Below, piece after piece: positions 41,715 to 49,959 of a stretch of 64,000 bases of DNA; positions within the stretch are counted from its first letter, which is position 1; the number at the start of each line of letters is the position of its first letter. Below the pieces are notes generated by a model. That model did not search any database. It saw nothing but the letters and a program-made list of their open reading frames with translations, and was not told the origin of the DNA. Origin of the DNA: JBMOMT01 sp049324835 (lineage in GTDB: Bacteria > Chloroflexota > Anaerolineae > CAYNKW01); assembly GCA_049324835.1 (NCBI GenBank), contig JBMOMT010000024.1:51569-115568 (forward strand). The letters are read 5' to 3'. The position numbers and the translations under genes were made by a program.

Positions 41715-44700
41715 TCAGGCGTCGGGCAGATCGACGTGCGCGCCGGCCAGGTCTAGTTCTGCGCCGAGTTGTTCAAAGACGGCAACAGCCTGGCGGCGCA
41801 GTTGCGCCGCCGGGGCGCCGTGGCCCTTTTCGGCGAGAAGTGAGGCCAGGTGCACCGCCGTGCGGGCCACTTCGTAGTGGCTATCGAGTTCTTTTAGGAT
41901 GGACAGACTCTGTTGCAGTTGATCCTCTGCCTCGTCGAGGCGACCCAGGGCGCGGGTGATACAGCCCACCACCCGGCGCGTCAGGCCCTCTTCGAACTTC
42001 ATCTCGGCGGCGCTGGCCTGTTCCAACGAACGTTGCGCCCAGACGAGCGCTTCCTGCGGGTCTCGGCGACCCAGGTGCGCCTCGGCCAGGTGGCGATAAA
42101 GCTCCGGCAGCATCTCTTGCGCCCCGATCTTGTGAAACATGTCCATACTCTGTTGCAGGTGAGCCAGCGCCTGTTCCCAGTCCTGGCCGCGGATGCAGGT
42201 GTGGCCCAGGTTGTTGTGCAGCAGCGCCACGCCGAAACCCAGGCCCAGCTCTTTGGAGATTTCCAGGCTGCGCTGATACCAGTTGCGGGCGGCATCCAGT
42301 TGCCCGCGGTGGAGCAGCACTTCGCCCAGGTTGTTGGCGATGACTGCCTGGCCGTGCAGCTCGCCGGTTCGCTCCAGGATGCTGAGCGCCTTCTGGTAAT
42401 GGTCGGTGGCGCTGGCCCAATCATCGAGCTCAAAGTGGAAATTGGCCAGGTTGTTGTGAGCGCGGGCCATGCCGGGGCTGTCTTCCAGCGCCCGATAGGT
42501 TTGCAGGCTGCGGCGGTAAAAGTCGCCGGCCTGTTCCATTTCGCCCAGGCGGCGATGATTGGTGCCCAGCAGGTAGTAGGCATGGGCGGCTGCTTTTTGG
42601 GCTTCTGTCGAATCCAGACGGCCGGCGATCTCGAGGCCCAGGTGGCACCATCGCACAGCCTCCTGAAAGTGGCCCTCTCGCTGAAAGACGGCCGCCCCCA
42701 CCAGGTAGAGCCGGGCGGTTTCGATGCATTCCTGGGCCAACAACACCCGCAACCCACGTTCTACCCATTCCAGCGCGGTGTTGTACTCGCCCAGGTATTC
42801 CTCATAGATGTAGCCCGTCTTGCGGCAGAGATCCGCAAAGCGCTGCTGATTCTGGGTCGTCGTTTCGAGCTGGGGCAACAGGATGGCCCTGGCCTGGGCG
42901 TAGCTCTCCAGCGCTTCGTGATACTGGCCGGTGATCTGCTGCACGTCGCCCATGCGCTCGTAGGCGCCGATCTTGAGGGCGTCACTGTCGGGTAGCCTGG
43001 CCGCAGCGCCGAGCACCAGGCCGTAATGGTGCAGCGCGTCCTGGTTGGCATAGATGGCCTGGGCCTTTTCGCCCGCCCGGAGATAGTATTCGGCGGTCTT
43101 GGGCCAGTCTTCGGCCTGCTGATAGTGGTGGGCCAGCACCTCGTGATACTCTTCCAGTTGGCCGGCCCGCTGGCTTTCGATGTTGCTGGCGATGCGCCGG
43201 TGAAGCTCGCGCCGGTCGGCGTAGAGCAGGCTCTCGTAGGCCACCTCGCGCGTGAGCACGTGACGAAACAGATAGGCCGCTTCCGGGCGGAGCTCTTCCA
43301 GCAGCTCTCGTTCGGTGAGTTGGCCCAGTTGCTGGTGCAGCTCGTCGCGGTCGCTGGAGTAAGGATAAACCGCCGAAAGCAGCCAGGCCTCGAACTCACG
43401 ACCGATGACCGACGCCACGCGCAACACGTTGCGGCTGGGCTCGTCCAGACGATCCAGGCGGCTCAGAATGACACGACTGACGGTGTCCGGGATCTCGATG
43501 CGGGCCAGATCGCTGCGGGCGCGATAGGTGCCGCTCTCGGCATCCAGCTCCAGGTAATTTTCGATGAGGGCGTAGGCCACCTCTTCGAGGAACAGCGGGT
43601 TGCCGTGAGCTTTTTGCACGATGAGCATCTTGATATAGTCTGGCATGCGGGGCGTGGTGGGCAGCAGTGTTTCCAAAAGGGTGAGGCTGGCGGCCTCGGA
43701 TAATTCACTGAGGACAATGGCCTGGGCGCGGGTCGCCGTGCCGCCGGGCAGCCAATTTTCGGCCTCCGGACGATAGGCGCTGCAAACGAGCAGCGGCACT
43801 TGCAGCAGGCGTTGAGAGATATGATCCAGCAGTTGTGTCGAGGCTTCGTCGGCCCACTGCAAGTCGTCGATCACGATCAGGAGGGGGGCGATTTCGGCTT
43901 CGGCCCGGATCAGGCCCAGCACGATACGAAACAGCCCTTGCTGGCGCAGTTTACCATCCAGCGAGCGCAAAAACTCCGATTCCTTCATCGGCACGCCCAG
44001 CAGATGGCCCAGCAGGGCGGTCCAATCGGCCCAGGCCGGGTTGACCGCTCGCATGCGCGATTCGATCTTTTCCTGGCGCTCCAGGTCCGAGTCGTCGGCG
44101 GTGAGGCCAAAGACCTCACGCAGCAGGTCGATCCAGGGCAGGTAGGGCGTGTGCCGGCCATAGGAAGGACAGGTGGCCACACAAGCGGTGGCATGATGCT
44201 CTGTCCAGTAGGCGGTCAGTTCTTGGACCAGGCGCGATTTGCCCAGGCCGGCCTCACCGCTGAGCAGCAGCAAACGGGTCTGACCCAACAGGGCTTCGTC
44301 GGCTGCGGTTTGTATGCTGGCCCATTCCTCGCCTCGCCCGATGAGGGGCTGCCGTTCGCGGCGCTCTTGGCGCTGCACCCGACGCATGCCCAGCACCTCG
44401 AAATTGGGCACCGGCCTGGATTTGCCCTTGACGCGCACGGCGGGCAATTCGTGGATCTGAAAGGCATCGCCGATCTGGCGGGCTGTGCTCTGACTGATGA
44501 GCACCTGGCCCTCTTTTGAAACCGACATGAGCCGGGCCGTGAGGTTGACTTCGTCGCCCATCACCGAGTATTCGCGGCGAAAGTTTGGCCCCACGTTACC
44601 GGCAAAAACGCGACCGGTGTTGATGCCGATGCGTTGTTTCAGGCTCAAGACCCCTCGCGAGGTTTCCAGTTGGGCAAAACTGGCCATGGCCTCTTGCATT

Positions 44701-45917
44701 TCCAGCGCGGCGCGCACGGCCCGCAGGGGGTCGTCGATGTGGGCGCGCGGTGCGCCAAAGAGGGCCATGATGCGATGGCCCACCACGTAACTATCCACTT
44801 TGTTGATCATGCCGCCGTAGCGAGTAATGATCTGGTGCATGGCCGTGAAGTGGGTGTTGAGGATGGCAGTGATTTCGGCAGCGCGCTCTGGGCCGAGCGC
44901 CTCGATGATGGCCTCGACGCCGTAAAAGTTGGCAAAGAGCACCGTCACCGGGCGAAATCCACCCTCACCCCGGCTGGCGGCCAGCACCGGATCGTGCTGG
45001 ATGCGGGTCATCAGGTCCGGCGGTAAAAAGGGCTCCAGAGCGCGGATCTGTTCGAGGGTGTGTGAGATTTGTGTCTGTAAGGCATCCAGTTCCTGCGATG
45101 GCGGCGCGGCGGCAGGCGCTGGCCAGAGCGATTCCCAATCGGCTTTTTGGGGCAGCGCTTCGTCTGCCAGGGCCAGCAGGCGATGACAGCCGTCCCGCAC
45201 TTCAGCGGTATGGGCGGAAGCGCCCACGGCCTGCAGGGTATCGCCGTCGATGAAAATCTCACCGGCCTCGGCCTGGTCTTCGGCGTGAGCCATACGTGCC
45301 AGCCCAGGGCCCATGACGGTGTACTCCATGCCCGCTTCGGAGCCCAGGCTGGCCACAAAGAGGGGGCCTGTGCCCAGGCCGATGGTCATACGCAACGAGA
45401 ATTCGCCGACGTCGGTGCGAACCTGGCTGTAACGATTCATGGCGGCCTGCATCTGTAGCGCTGCCCGGCAGGCGCGGCTGGCGTGTTGGGGGCCGAAAAA
45501 GGCCACCAGCAGCGCATCGCCGCCGAACTTGAGCAGATCGCCGCCCAGTTGGCCGGTGATGTTGAGCATGGTGGTGAAATAGGCGTTGACGTGATGGGTG
45601 ATCTCTTCGGCGCCCCGCTTGCCCAATGCACTGAGCTTTTCCGACATGGCCGTAAAGCCCGAAATGTCGGCGAACATGATGGTGGCCTGGAAAAAGCCGC
45701 CGCTGATCTTGCCGGGAGTGGGGTCGGCGGCCAGTTGGGCCACCAGGTAGCGTGGCAGGTAACTGCGGATGGCCTGCAGCAGCGCGCCGAGATGTTCCAG
45801 CACCGCGCGGGCACCGGCAGGCGTGTGGGCGCCGGCGGCGAAATGGCGCCCGCCGGGCAGGTAACGGGAGAGCAACGCTGGTCCTGAAATGTCAGTCGTG
45901 GATGGTTGTCCCGTCAC
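41715..45917 (-). CDS. Tandem adenylate/guanylate-cyclase-domain, AAA ATPase, TPR protein
   Basis: This 1400-residue regulator has two class III cyclase homology domains. The first (~75-240) keeps the metal Asp motifs MFADISGF and FGGDALLV. The second (~320-480) reads LFANFYGVEAI and VDSYVVGHRIMALFG, so its first metal Asp is replaced by Asn. An AAA/STAND-type ATPase follows (Walker A SGEAGLGKSRL near 550, IVIDDLQWAD), then about ten TPR units (AEYYLRAGEKAQAIYANQDAL, YYLLGTNHRRLGEMEQAGDFY). The start is GTG 45917. The adenosine-specific kinase gene lies 17 bases upstream on the same strand. The active nucleotide product is not known. Confidence 0.88.
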   Translation of the reverse strand: MTGQPSTTDISGPALLSRYLPGGRHFAAGAHTPAGARAVLEHLGALLQAIRSYLPRYLVAQLAADPTPGKISGGFFQATIMFADISGFTAMSEKLSALGKRGAEEITHHVNAYFTTMLNITGQLGGDLLKFGGDALLVAFFGPQHASRACRAALQMQAAMNRYSQVRTDVGEFSLRMTIGLGTGPLFVASLGSEAGMEYTVMGPGLARMAHAEDQAEAGEIFIDGDTLQAVGASAHTAEVRDGCHRLLALADEALPQKADWESLWPAPAAAPPSQELDALQTQISHTLEQIRALEPFLPPDLMTRIQHDPVLAASRGEGGFRPVTVLFANFYGVEAIIEALGPERAAEITAILNTHFTAMHQIITRYGGMINKVDSYVVGHRIMALFGAPRAHIDDPLRAVRAALEMQEAMASFAQLETSRGVLSLKQRIGINTGRVFAGNVGPNFRREYSVMGDEVNLTARLMSVSKEGQVLISQSTARQIGDAFQIHELPAVRVKGKSRPVPNFEVLGMRRVQRQERRERQPLIGRGEEWASIQTAADEALLGQTRLLLLSGEAGLGKSRLVQELTAYWTEHHATACVATCPSYGRHTPYLPWIDLLREVFGLTADDSDLERQEKIESRMRAVNPAWADWTALLGHLLGVPMKESEFLRSLDGKLRQQGLFRIVLGLIRAEAEIAPLLIVIDDLQWADEASTQLLDHISQRLLQVPLLVCSAYRPEAENWLPGGTATRAQAIVLSELSEAASLTLLETLLPTTPRMPDYIKMLIVQKAHGNPLFLEEVAYALIENYLELDAESGTYRARSDLARIEIPDTVSRVILSRLDRLDEPSRNVLRVASVIGREFEAWLLSAVYPYSSDRDELHQQLGQLTERELLEELRPEAAYLFRHVLTREVAYESLLYADRRELHRRIASNIESQRAGQLEEYHEVLAHHYQQAEDWPKTAEYYLRAGEKAQAIYANQDALHHYGLVLGAAARLPDSDALKIGAYERMGDVQQITGQYHEALESYAQARAILLPQLETTTQNQQRFADLCRKTGYIYEEYLGEYNTALEWVERGLRVLLAQECIETARLYLVGAAVFQREGHFQEAVRWCHLGLEIAGRLDSTEAQKAAAHAYYLLGTNHRRLGEMEQAGDFYRRSLQTYRALEDSPGMARAHNNLANFHFELDDWASATDHYQKALSILERTGELHGQAVIANNLGEVLLHRGQLDAARNWYQRSLEISKELGLGFGVALLHNNLGHTCIRGQDWEQALAHLQQSMDMFHKIGAQEMLPELYRHLAEAHLGRRDPQEALVWAQRSLEQASAAEMKFEEGLTRRVVGCITRALGRLDEAEDQLQQSLSILKELDSHYEVARTAVHLASLLAEKGHGAPAAQLRRQAVAVFEQLGAELDLAGAHVDLPDA

Positions 45918-45934
45918 GTTTCAGTTTTCCCTCG

Positions 45935-46432
45935 TTACAGTTTGTAGCCGATGGTGCGCAAAAACGCCTTACGTTTTTCCACATCGGCGGGGGTCTCGAC
46001 CCCCTGGGTGAAAAACCCATCCACCACGCCGAGAATACCGTGACCCTGCTCCGTCTCGGCCAGGATCACCTGGGTGGGGTTGGCGGTGGCGCAAAAGATG
46101 CGACACACCTCTGGCACCGCTTTGAGACTGTTCAGGAAATTGACAGGGTATAACCCCTGGCCCAGCATGACGATAAAGCTGTGCCCGGCAGAGAGGGCCA
46201 GAGCGTTCTTTTGGGCCAGCTCTACCAGCGCCTCGTCGGTGCCGCTGGCCCGCACCAGGCAGGGGCCGGAGGCCTCACAAAAGGCCGCGCCAAACCTGGC
46301 GCCCGGCACAGCGTTGACCATCGTTTCGTGGAGGTCTTCTATGGTTTTGATAAAGTGAGACTGGCCGAGGATAAAATTCATGTCGTCGGGTTTTTCGATG
46401 ACCACCATTTTGAGGCCAAAGGGTGTATCCAT
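45935..46432 (-). CDS. Adenosine-specific kinase family protein
   Basis: This 165-residue protein matches the small adenosine-specific kinase family (PF04008). Landmarks are LGQSHFIKTIEDLHETMVNAVPGARFGAAFCEASGPCLVR, ALALSAGHSFIVMLG and the C-terminal ETEQGHGILGVVDG. Family members bind and phosphorylate adenosine in archaea. AAGGAGAA precedes ATG 46432. It precedes the cyclase/AAA/TPR gene by 17 bases, so it is probably co-transcribed with a protein that may use or sense adenine nucleotides. That link is inference. Confidence 0.85.
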   Translation of the reverse strand: MDTPFGLKMVVIEKPDDMNFILGQSHFIKTIEDLHETMVNAVPGARFGAAFCEASGPCLVRASGTDEALVELAQKNALALSAGHSFIVMLGQGLYPVNFLNSLKAVPEVCRIFCATANPTQVILAETEQGHGILGVVDGFFTQGVETPADVEKRKAFLRTIGYKL

Positions 46433-46547
46433 GTTGCTTCTCCTTTTCAGGCCGGGGATGATCGATTGCTTGTGAGCAGATTGTACCACAAGTGGCACAA
46501 AAGGAAAAACGTTGCCGGGTCGACGACTGAAACACGCCGGTCGGCGC

Positions 46548-46576
46548 TTGTCCGGCGGGCCAAAGTCGGGTATACT
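46548..46576 (+). promoter_or_regulatory. Promoter placing transcription start at the truD ATG
   Basis: TTGTCC (46548-46553) and TATACT (46571-46576) are 17 bases apart. Only seven bases separate TATACT from ATG 46584, so the truD message should be leaderless. There is no ribosome site upstream of the ATG. Confidence 0.6.
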
Positions 46577-46583
46577 GGGTTGT

Positions 46584-47783
46584 ATGCGTATCAAGGTGCT
46601 GCCGCAAGATTTTTCTGTCCAGGAAATGCTGGCCATACCGCTGGCTGAAGGTGGTCGTTACGCGGTTTACCGCGTCGAGAAGCGGGCTCTGACGACGCTC
46701 CAGGTGCAGGCGCGCTTGGCGGCGGCGCTGGCTTGGCCGCGTTCGGCGGTGGCCTTTCCGGCTTTGAAGGACAAGCAGGCCGTGGCGGTGCAGTTTGGCA
46801 CGCTGCGTGGGGCAGGCCCCAGGCGCATCCAGGGGAGCGGCTTTGTTGCCGAGCGGATCGGTTGGCTGGATCGGCCACTCTCGCCGGGCGACCTGGCAGG
46901 CAACCGGTTTACCGTCGTGCTGCGCGATTTGGGCGCGGACGAGGCGGCCGGTGTGATTGGCCGCTGGGAACAGATCACCCGCTGGGGGTTGCCGAATTAT
47001 TTCGACGAGCAGCGTTTCGGCTCGCGCCTGACCAACGGCGAGTTTCCGGCTCGCGCCATCCTCAGGCGAGACCAGGAGAGCGCGCTGCGGGCGCATCTGG
47101 CCGGTGTGCAGGTTGGCGATCCGCCCCCCGTGCGCGATTTTAAAGCCTTTGCCGGGGCGCACTGGGGCGATTGGCAGGCCATTTTCGACCGGGCTCCCAA
47201 ACCCTCCAATTATCGCAGCGTGCTCACCTATCTGCGCCATCACCCGCAGGCTTTCCGGCGGGCATTGAATCTTGTCACGCCGCGTGTGCTGTCGTTGTAC
47301 CTGTCGGCCTATCAGAGCTGGCTGTGGAACCGATTGGCCGGCGGGTATCTGCGTGACCGGCTGGCGGCGGCGGGTGTGGCGCCGTCGTCGATAAACGTGG
47401 CAGGTGAAACCTTGCCGCTCTACGACCAGCTGCCGCCGGCGCTTTTGGCGGCTCTGGCGGGTGAAGAGCTGCCGTTGCTGCACCACCGTGTGCGTTTCCA
47501 TCGGCCGCAGGTCGAAGCGCTGGTCGAGGCGATGCTGACAGACGAGGGCCTGCAGATAGCCGATTTCAAAGCGCGGCTGTTGACCAGGGCATATATGACC
47601 GAGGGAAGCCGATCGCTGCTGGTGTGGCCTCGAGATTTACGCCGGGGCGAGCCAGAAGCCGACGAACGATTTGCCGGGCGGCGCAAACTCGCCGTGACCT
47701 TCTCCCTGCCTCCGGGCAGTTATGCCACCCTGCTGTTGAAAGCCCTGGCTGTTGACAAGAGCGATACGCTTGTGATAGAATGA
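46584..47783 (+). CDS. truD: tRNA pseudouridine synthase TruD
   Basis: This 399-residue enzyme modifies uridine-13 in tRNA. It contains FPALKDKQAVAVQFGTL, the TruD motif with the catalytic Asp, and the later GLPNYFDEQRFGSRLTNGEFPARAILRRD stretch that identifies TruD. The frame is open from 46512, but ATG 46584 is the family start and lies directly after a promoter -10. The 3' end carries the promoter for the downstream caspase operon. Confidence 0.93.
   Translation: MRIKVLPQDFSVQEMLAIPLAEGGRYAVYRVEKRALTTLQVQARLAAALAWPRSAVAFPALKDKQAVAVQFGTLRGAGPRRIQGSGFVAERIGWLDRPLSPGDLAGNRFTVVLRDLGADEAAGVIGRWEQITRWGLPNYFDEQRFGSRLTNGEFPARAILRRDQESALRAHLAGVQVGDPPPVRDFKAFAGAHWGDWQAIFDRAPKPSNYRSVLTYLRHHPQAFRRALNLVTPRVLSLYLSAYQSWLWNRLAGGYLRDRLAAAGVAPSSINVAGETLPLYDQLPPALLAALAGEELPLLHHRVRFHRPQVEALVEAMLTDEGLQIADFKARLLTRAYMTEGSRSLLVWPRDLRRGEPEADERFAGRRKLAVTFSLPPGSYATLLLKALAVDKSDTLVIE
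47752..47781 (+). promoter_or_regulatory. Promoter of the caspase-CHAT operon, inside truD
   Basis: TTGACA (47752-47757) and TAGAAT (47776-47781) are spaced by 18 bases, and the -10 is extended (TG at 47773-47774). It lies in the last codons of truD and would give a leader of about 180 bases containing the hairpin at 47855-47902. Confidence 0.7.
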
Positions 47784-47854
47784 ATTTACAGTCATGGCGG
47801 TGATGGAGTAAAGGGGGCAGCGGTGTCTGAGCCACACTGGTCGATAGGAGTGCG

Positions 47855-47902
47855 GAACGGTGATCTCACCGGTGGGTCATGCTCTCGGTGAGATCACCGT
47901 TC
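47855..47902. promoter_or_regulatory. 17-bp perfect hairpin in the leader of the caspase-CHAT operon
   Basis: GAACGGTGATCTCACCG (47855-47871) and CGGTGAGATCACCGTTC (47886-47902) are perfectly complementary, with a 14-base loop and no T-run. A classical terminator is therefore unlikely. The hairpin, or the DNA palindrome, could act as an operator, RNA-stability element or attenuator. Confidence 0.7.
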
Positions 47903-47968
47903 GCCGTTTGAAGAGGGGAGACCGGAATGGTTTCCAGAGGCCCTTTCAGGGCAGAGAGGGGGATGGTC

Positions 47969-49939
47969 ATGAGAGCCTGGCTCAGGGGTGGGCGCACGTT
48001 GTTTCTGGTGGTGCTGCTTTTGGGTGTGTCGCTGGCTTCCACGTTTGCCCAGTCGGGGGATGGTGAGCCTGTACCCGGGCTTCAAAACGAGGGGATGCAG
48101 CGTCTCGTTGCGCCGGACGATGGTGGACTCGAGTCGCCGACGCCGTCATCAACCGCCGATCTGGCGGCTGTCACCGGTTCTTACCCGCTGGTGTTTGCCG
48201 CAGAGATCCATCAAGGCGCGGCATCGACCAACTATGCCACGGCGAATAGTTTCAAGGTGGGCCAATACAGTGGCGTGCGGCGGGCCGTGCTGCTGGCCGA
48301 TCTCTCGGCCCTGCCGCCCGATGTCACCATCGACAGCGCCACGCTGCAGGTGTATCACGTCGAATCGTACGACTATCCGGCCACCAGCCGCACCCTGACG
48401 GCTTATCGCATCTCTTCCTGGTGGACAGAGCATCGTGTGACGTGGAACAATGCGCCGTCATGCGCCGAGGCCTACGGCTCGGTTTCGATAGGCCATGGAT
48501 CGTGGGGCTGGTACGCCATGGATGTCACGGCGCTGGTGCGCGCCTGGCTCAACGGCGCCTATCCCAATTATGGCATCATGCTCCGTGGCTCGGAGAACGA
48601 AGCCTACCGCGCCTTTTCGTCCGATGGCACCACCACCTCACCCAAGCTGGTCATCCAGTATTCGCTGCCGCAGCAGGCCATGGAAGCAGCGCCTGCTTCT
48701 CTGTACTTTACGGTGGGTGATACTTGGGACGTGCCCGCTCGAACGGTGCGCACAGATGCCCTGTCATTCGAGCTCAGCAGCACCACGGTGGATGTGCTCG
48801 GCTGGAGCGCCGCCAAGGTGGGCGGGGCGACGTGGTTGGATTTGGATGCCACCAGCGGCGCTTTTTCGGCGGTGGAACCGGCCACCATTCAGGCGTCGGT
48901 GATCACCGACACGCTGGCCAAGGGCCACGTCTATCACGAGACCATACGCCTCACCAGTTCGCCGGCGGTGCAGGGCAGCCCACTTGCGGTGGACGTGACG
49001 CTGTGGTATTCCGATGGTCTACGAACCGTTTTCCTGCCCACTCTGGCCGAGAACGCCGTTGCCCCTCACGATTATGACGCCGTGGGGGTGTTTATCGGCA
49101 TCGCCGATTACATCTATCTTCCCGCCAGCACTGCGGCCGATTCCCGCGAGCCGCCCAAGTCCTCTGACTTGAGCCTGTCCAACGACGACGCTTTTGCCCT
49201 GGGCGATTTGTCTATCTCGGGCGAAAAGTTCCATTCGAACAATGTCCGGCGGCTCACCGAGTGGCTGGCCACCAAACTCTCGATCCGCAGGCTATTCGAC
49301 TGGCTAAAGCAGTGGCTGCGGCCGGATACGCTGTTGCTCATCACCTTTAGCGGCCATGGCGGCTATGGCCAGGATGTCGCCCCGCTGGATGAGAGCGACG
49401 GCTACGACGAGTTTATCGTGGCGGCCGAGAGCGACGGCACGAGCGATATGGCCGGTGTGATCTATGACGACGAATTGGCCGATTGGCTGGACGAGCTTGC
49501 TTCGGAGCGAATCGTGCTCATCATCGATAGCTGCTTTGCCGGCGGCCTGATCGCGTGCGAGACGCCATCCGATTCGCTTCGGGTGCGCACGGTAGCGCCT
49601 TTGTCCTGCGAGCCGTCTGTCTCTCCCTTGGGAGCCGGCGATGGTCTGGTACAGGACATTGGCGGCTCTGGGCGGCTGATCATGACGGCTGCCAGCGAAA
49701 CGCAGGCCAGTTGGGAGTTTGGCGCGCTGGAAGGCGGGGTGTTTTCCTATTACCTGGTGCAGGCGCTGTTGGATCCGAACAGCGATACCAACAGCGATGG
49801 CTGGATCTCTTTCGAGGAGGCGTTCCACTATGCCGAATCGAGAGTGGATGACTATGTGTACCTTCACACCGGGCATCATCAGAACCCGCAGATGTACGAT
49901 GGCATCTCTGGCGACGTGCCGTGGGCGCGACGCCCTTGA
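47969..49939 (+). CDS. Exported caspase-like (C14) peptidase with DNRLRE domain
   Basis: This 656-residue protein has a signal peptide (TLFLVVLLLGVSLASTFA, cleavage before QSGDG). A DNRLRE-type beta domain follows (~60-235: FKVGQYSGVRRAVLLADLSALP, WTEHRVTWNNAPS, AMDVTALVRAWLNG), then a linker domain and a caspase/metacaspase domain (~370-650). The catalytic His is in LITFSGHGGYG (near 460) and the Cys in LIIDSCFAGG (near 520). ATG 47969 is preferred over 47927/47963 because AGAGGGGG is best spaced for it and it gives a short signal n-region. It is the first gene of the operon with the CHAT protein. Confidence 0.85.
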   Translation: MRAWLRGGRTLFLVVLLLGVSLASTFAQSGDGEPVPGLQNEGMQRLVAPDDGGLESPTPSSTADLAAVTGSYPLVFAAEIHQGAASTNYATANSFKVGQYSGVRRAVLLADLSALPPDVTIDSATLQVYHVESYDYPATSRTLTAYRISSWWTEHRVTWNNAPSCAEAYGSVSIGHGSWGWYAMDVTALVRAWLNGAYPNYGIMLRGSENEAYRAFSSDGTTTSPKLVIQYSLPQQAMEAAPASLYFTVGDTWDVPARTVRTDALSFELSSTTVDVLGWSAAKVGGATWLDLDATSGAFSAVEPATIQASVITDTLAKGHVYHETIRLTSSPAVQGSPLAVDVTLWYSDGLRTVFLPTLAENAVAPHDYDAVGVFIGIADYIYLPASTAADSREPPKSSDLSLSNDDAFALGDLSISGEKFHSNNVRRLTEWLATKLSIRRLFDWLKQWLRPDTLLLITFSGHGGYGQDVAPLDESDGYDEFIVAAESDGTSDMAGVIYDDELADWLDELASERIVLIIDSCFAGGLIACETPSDSLRVRTVAPLSCEPSVSPLGAGDGLVQDIGGSGRLIMTAASETQASWEFGALEGGVFSYYLVQALLDPNSDTNSDGWISFEEAFHYAESRVDDYVYLHTGHHQNPQMYDGISGDVPWARRP

Positions 49940-49959
49940 GGTGGCCGGAACGGCGTAAC

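Noticed and set aside
40209..41756. 515-codon plus-strand frame opposite the C25-like protease
   Set aside because: It is a shadow frame; it crosses the start region and intergenic gap of the real minus-strand gene.
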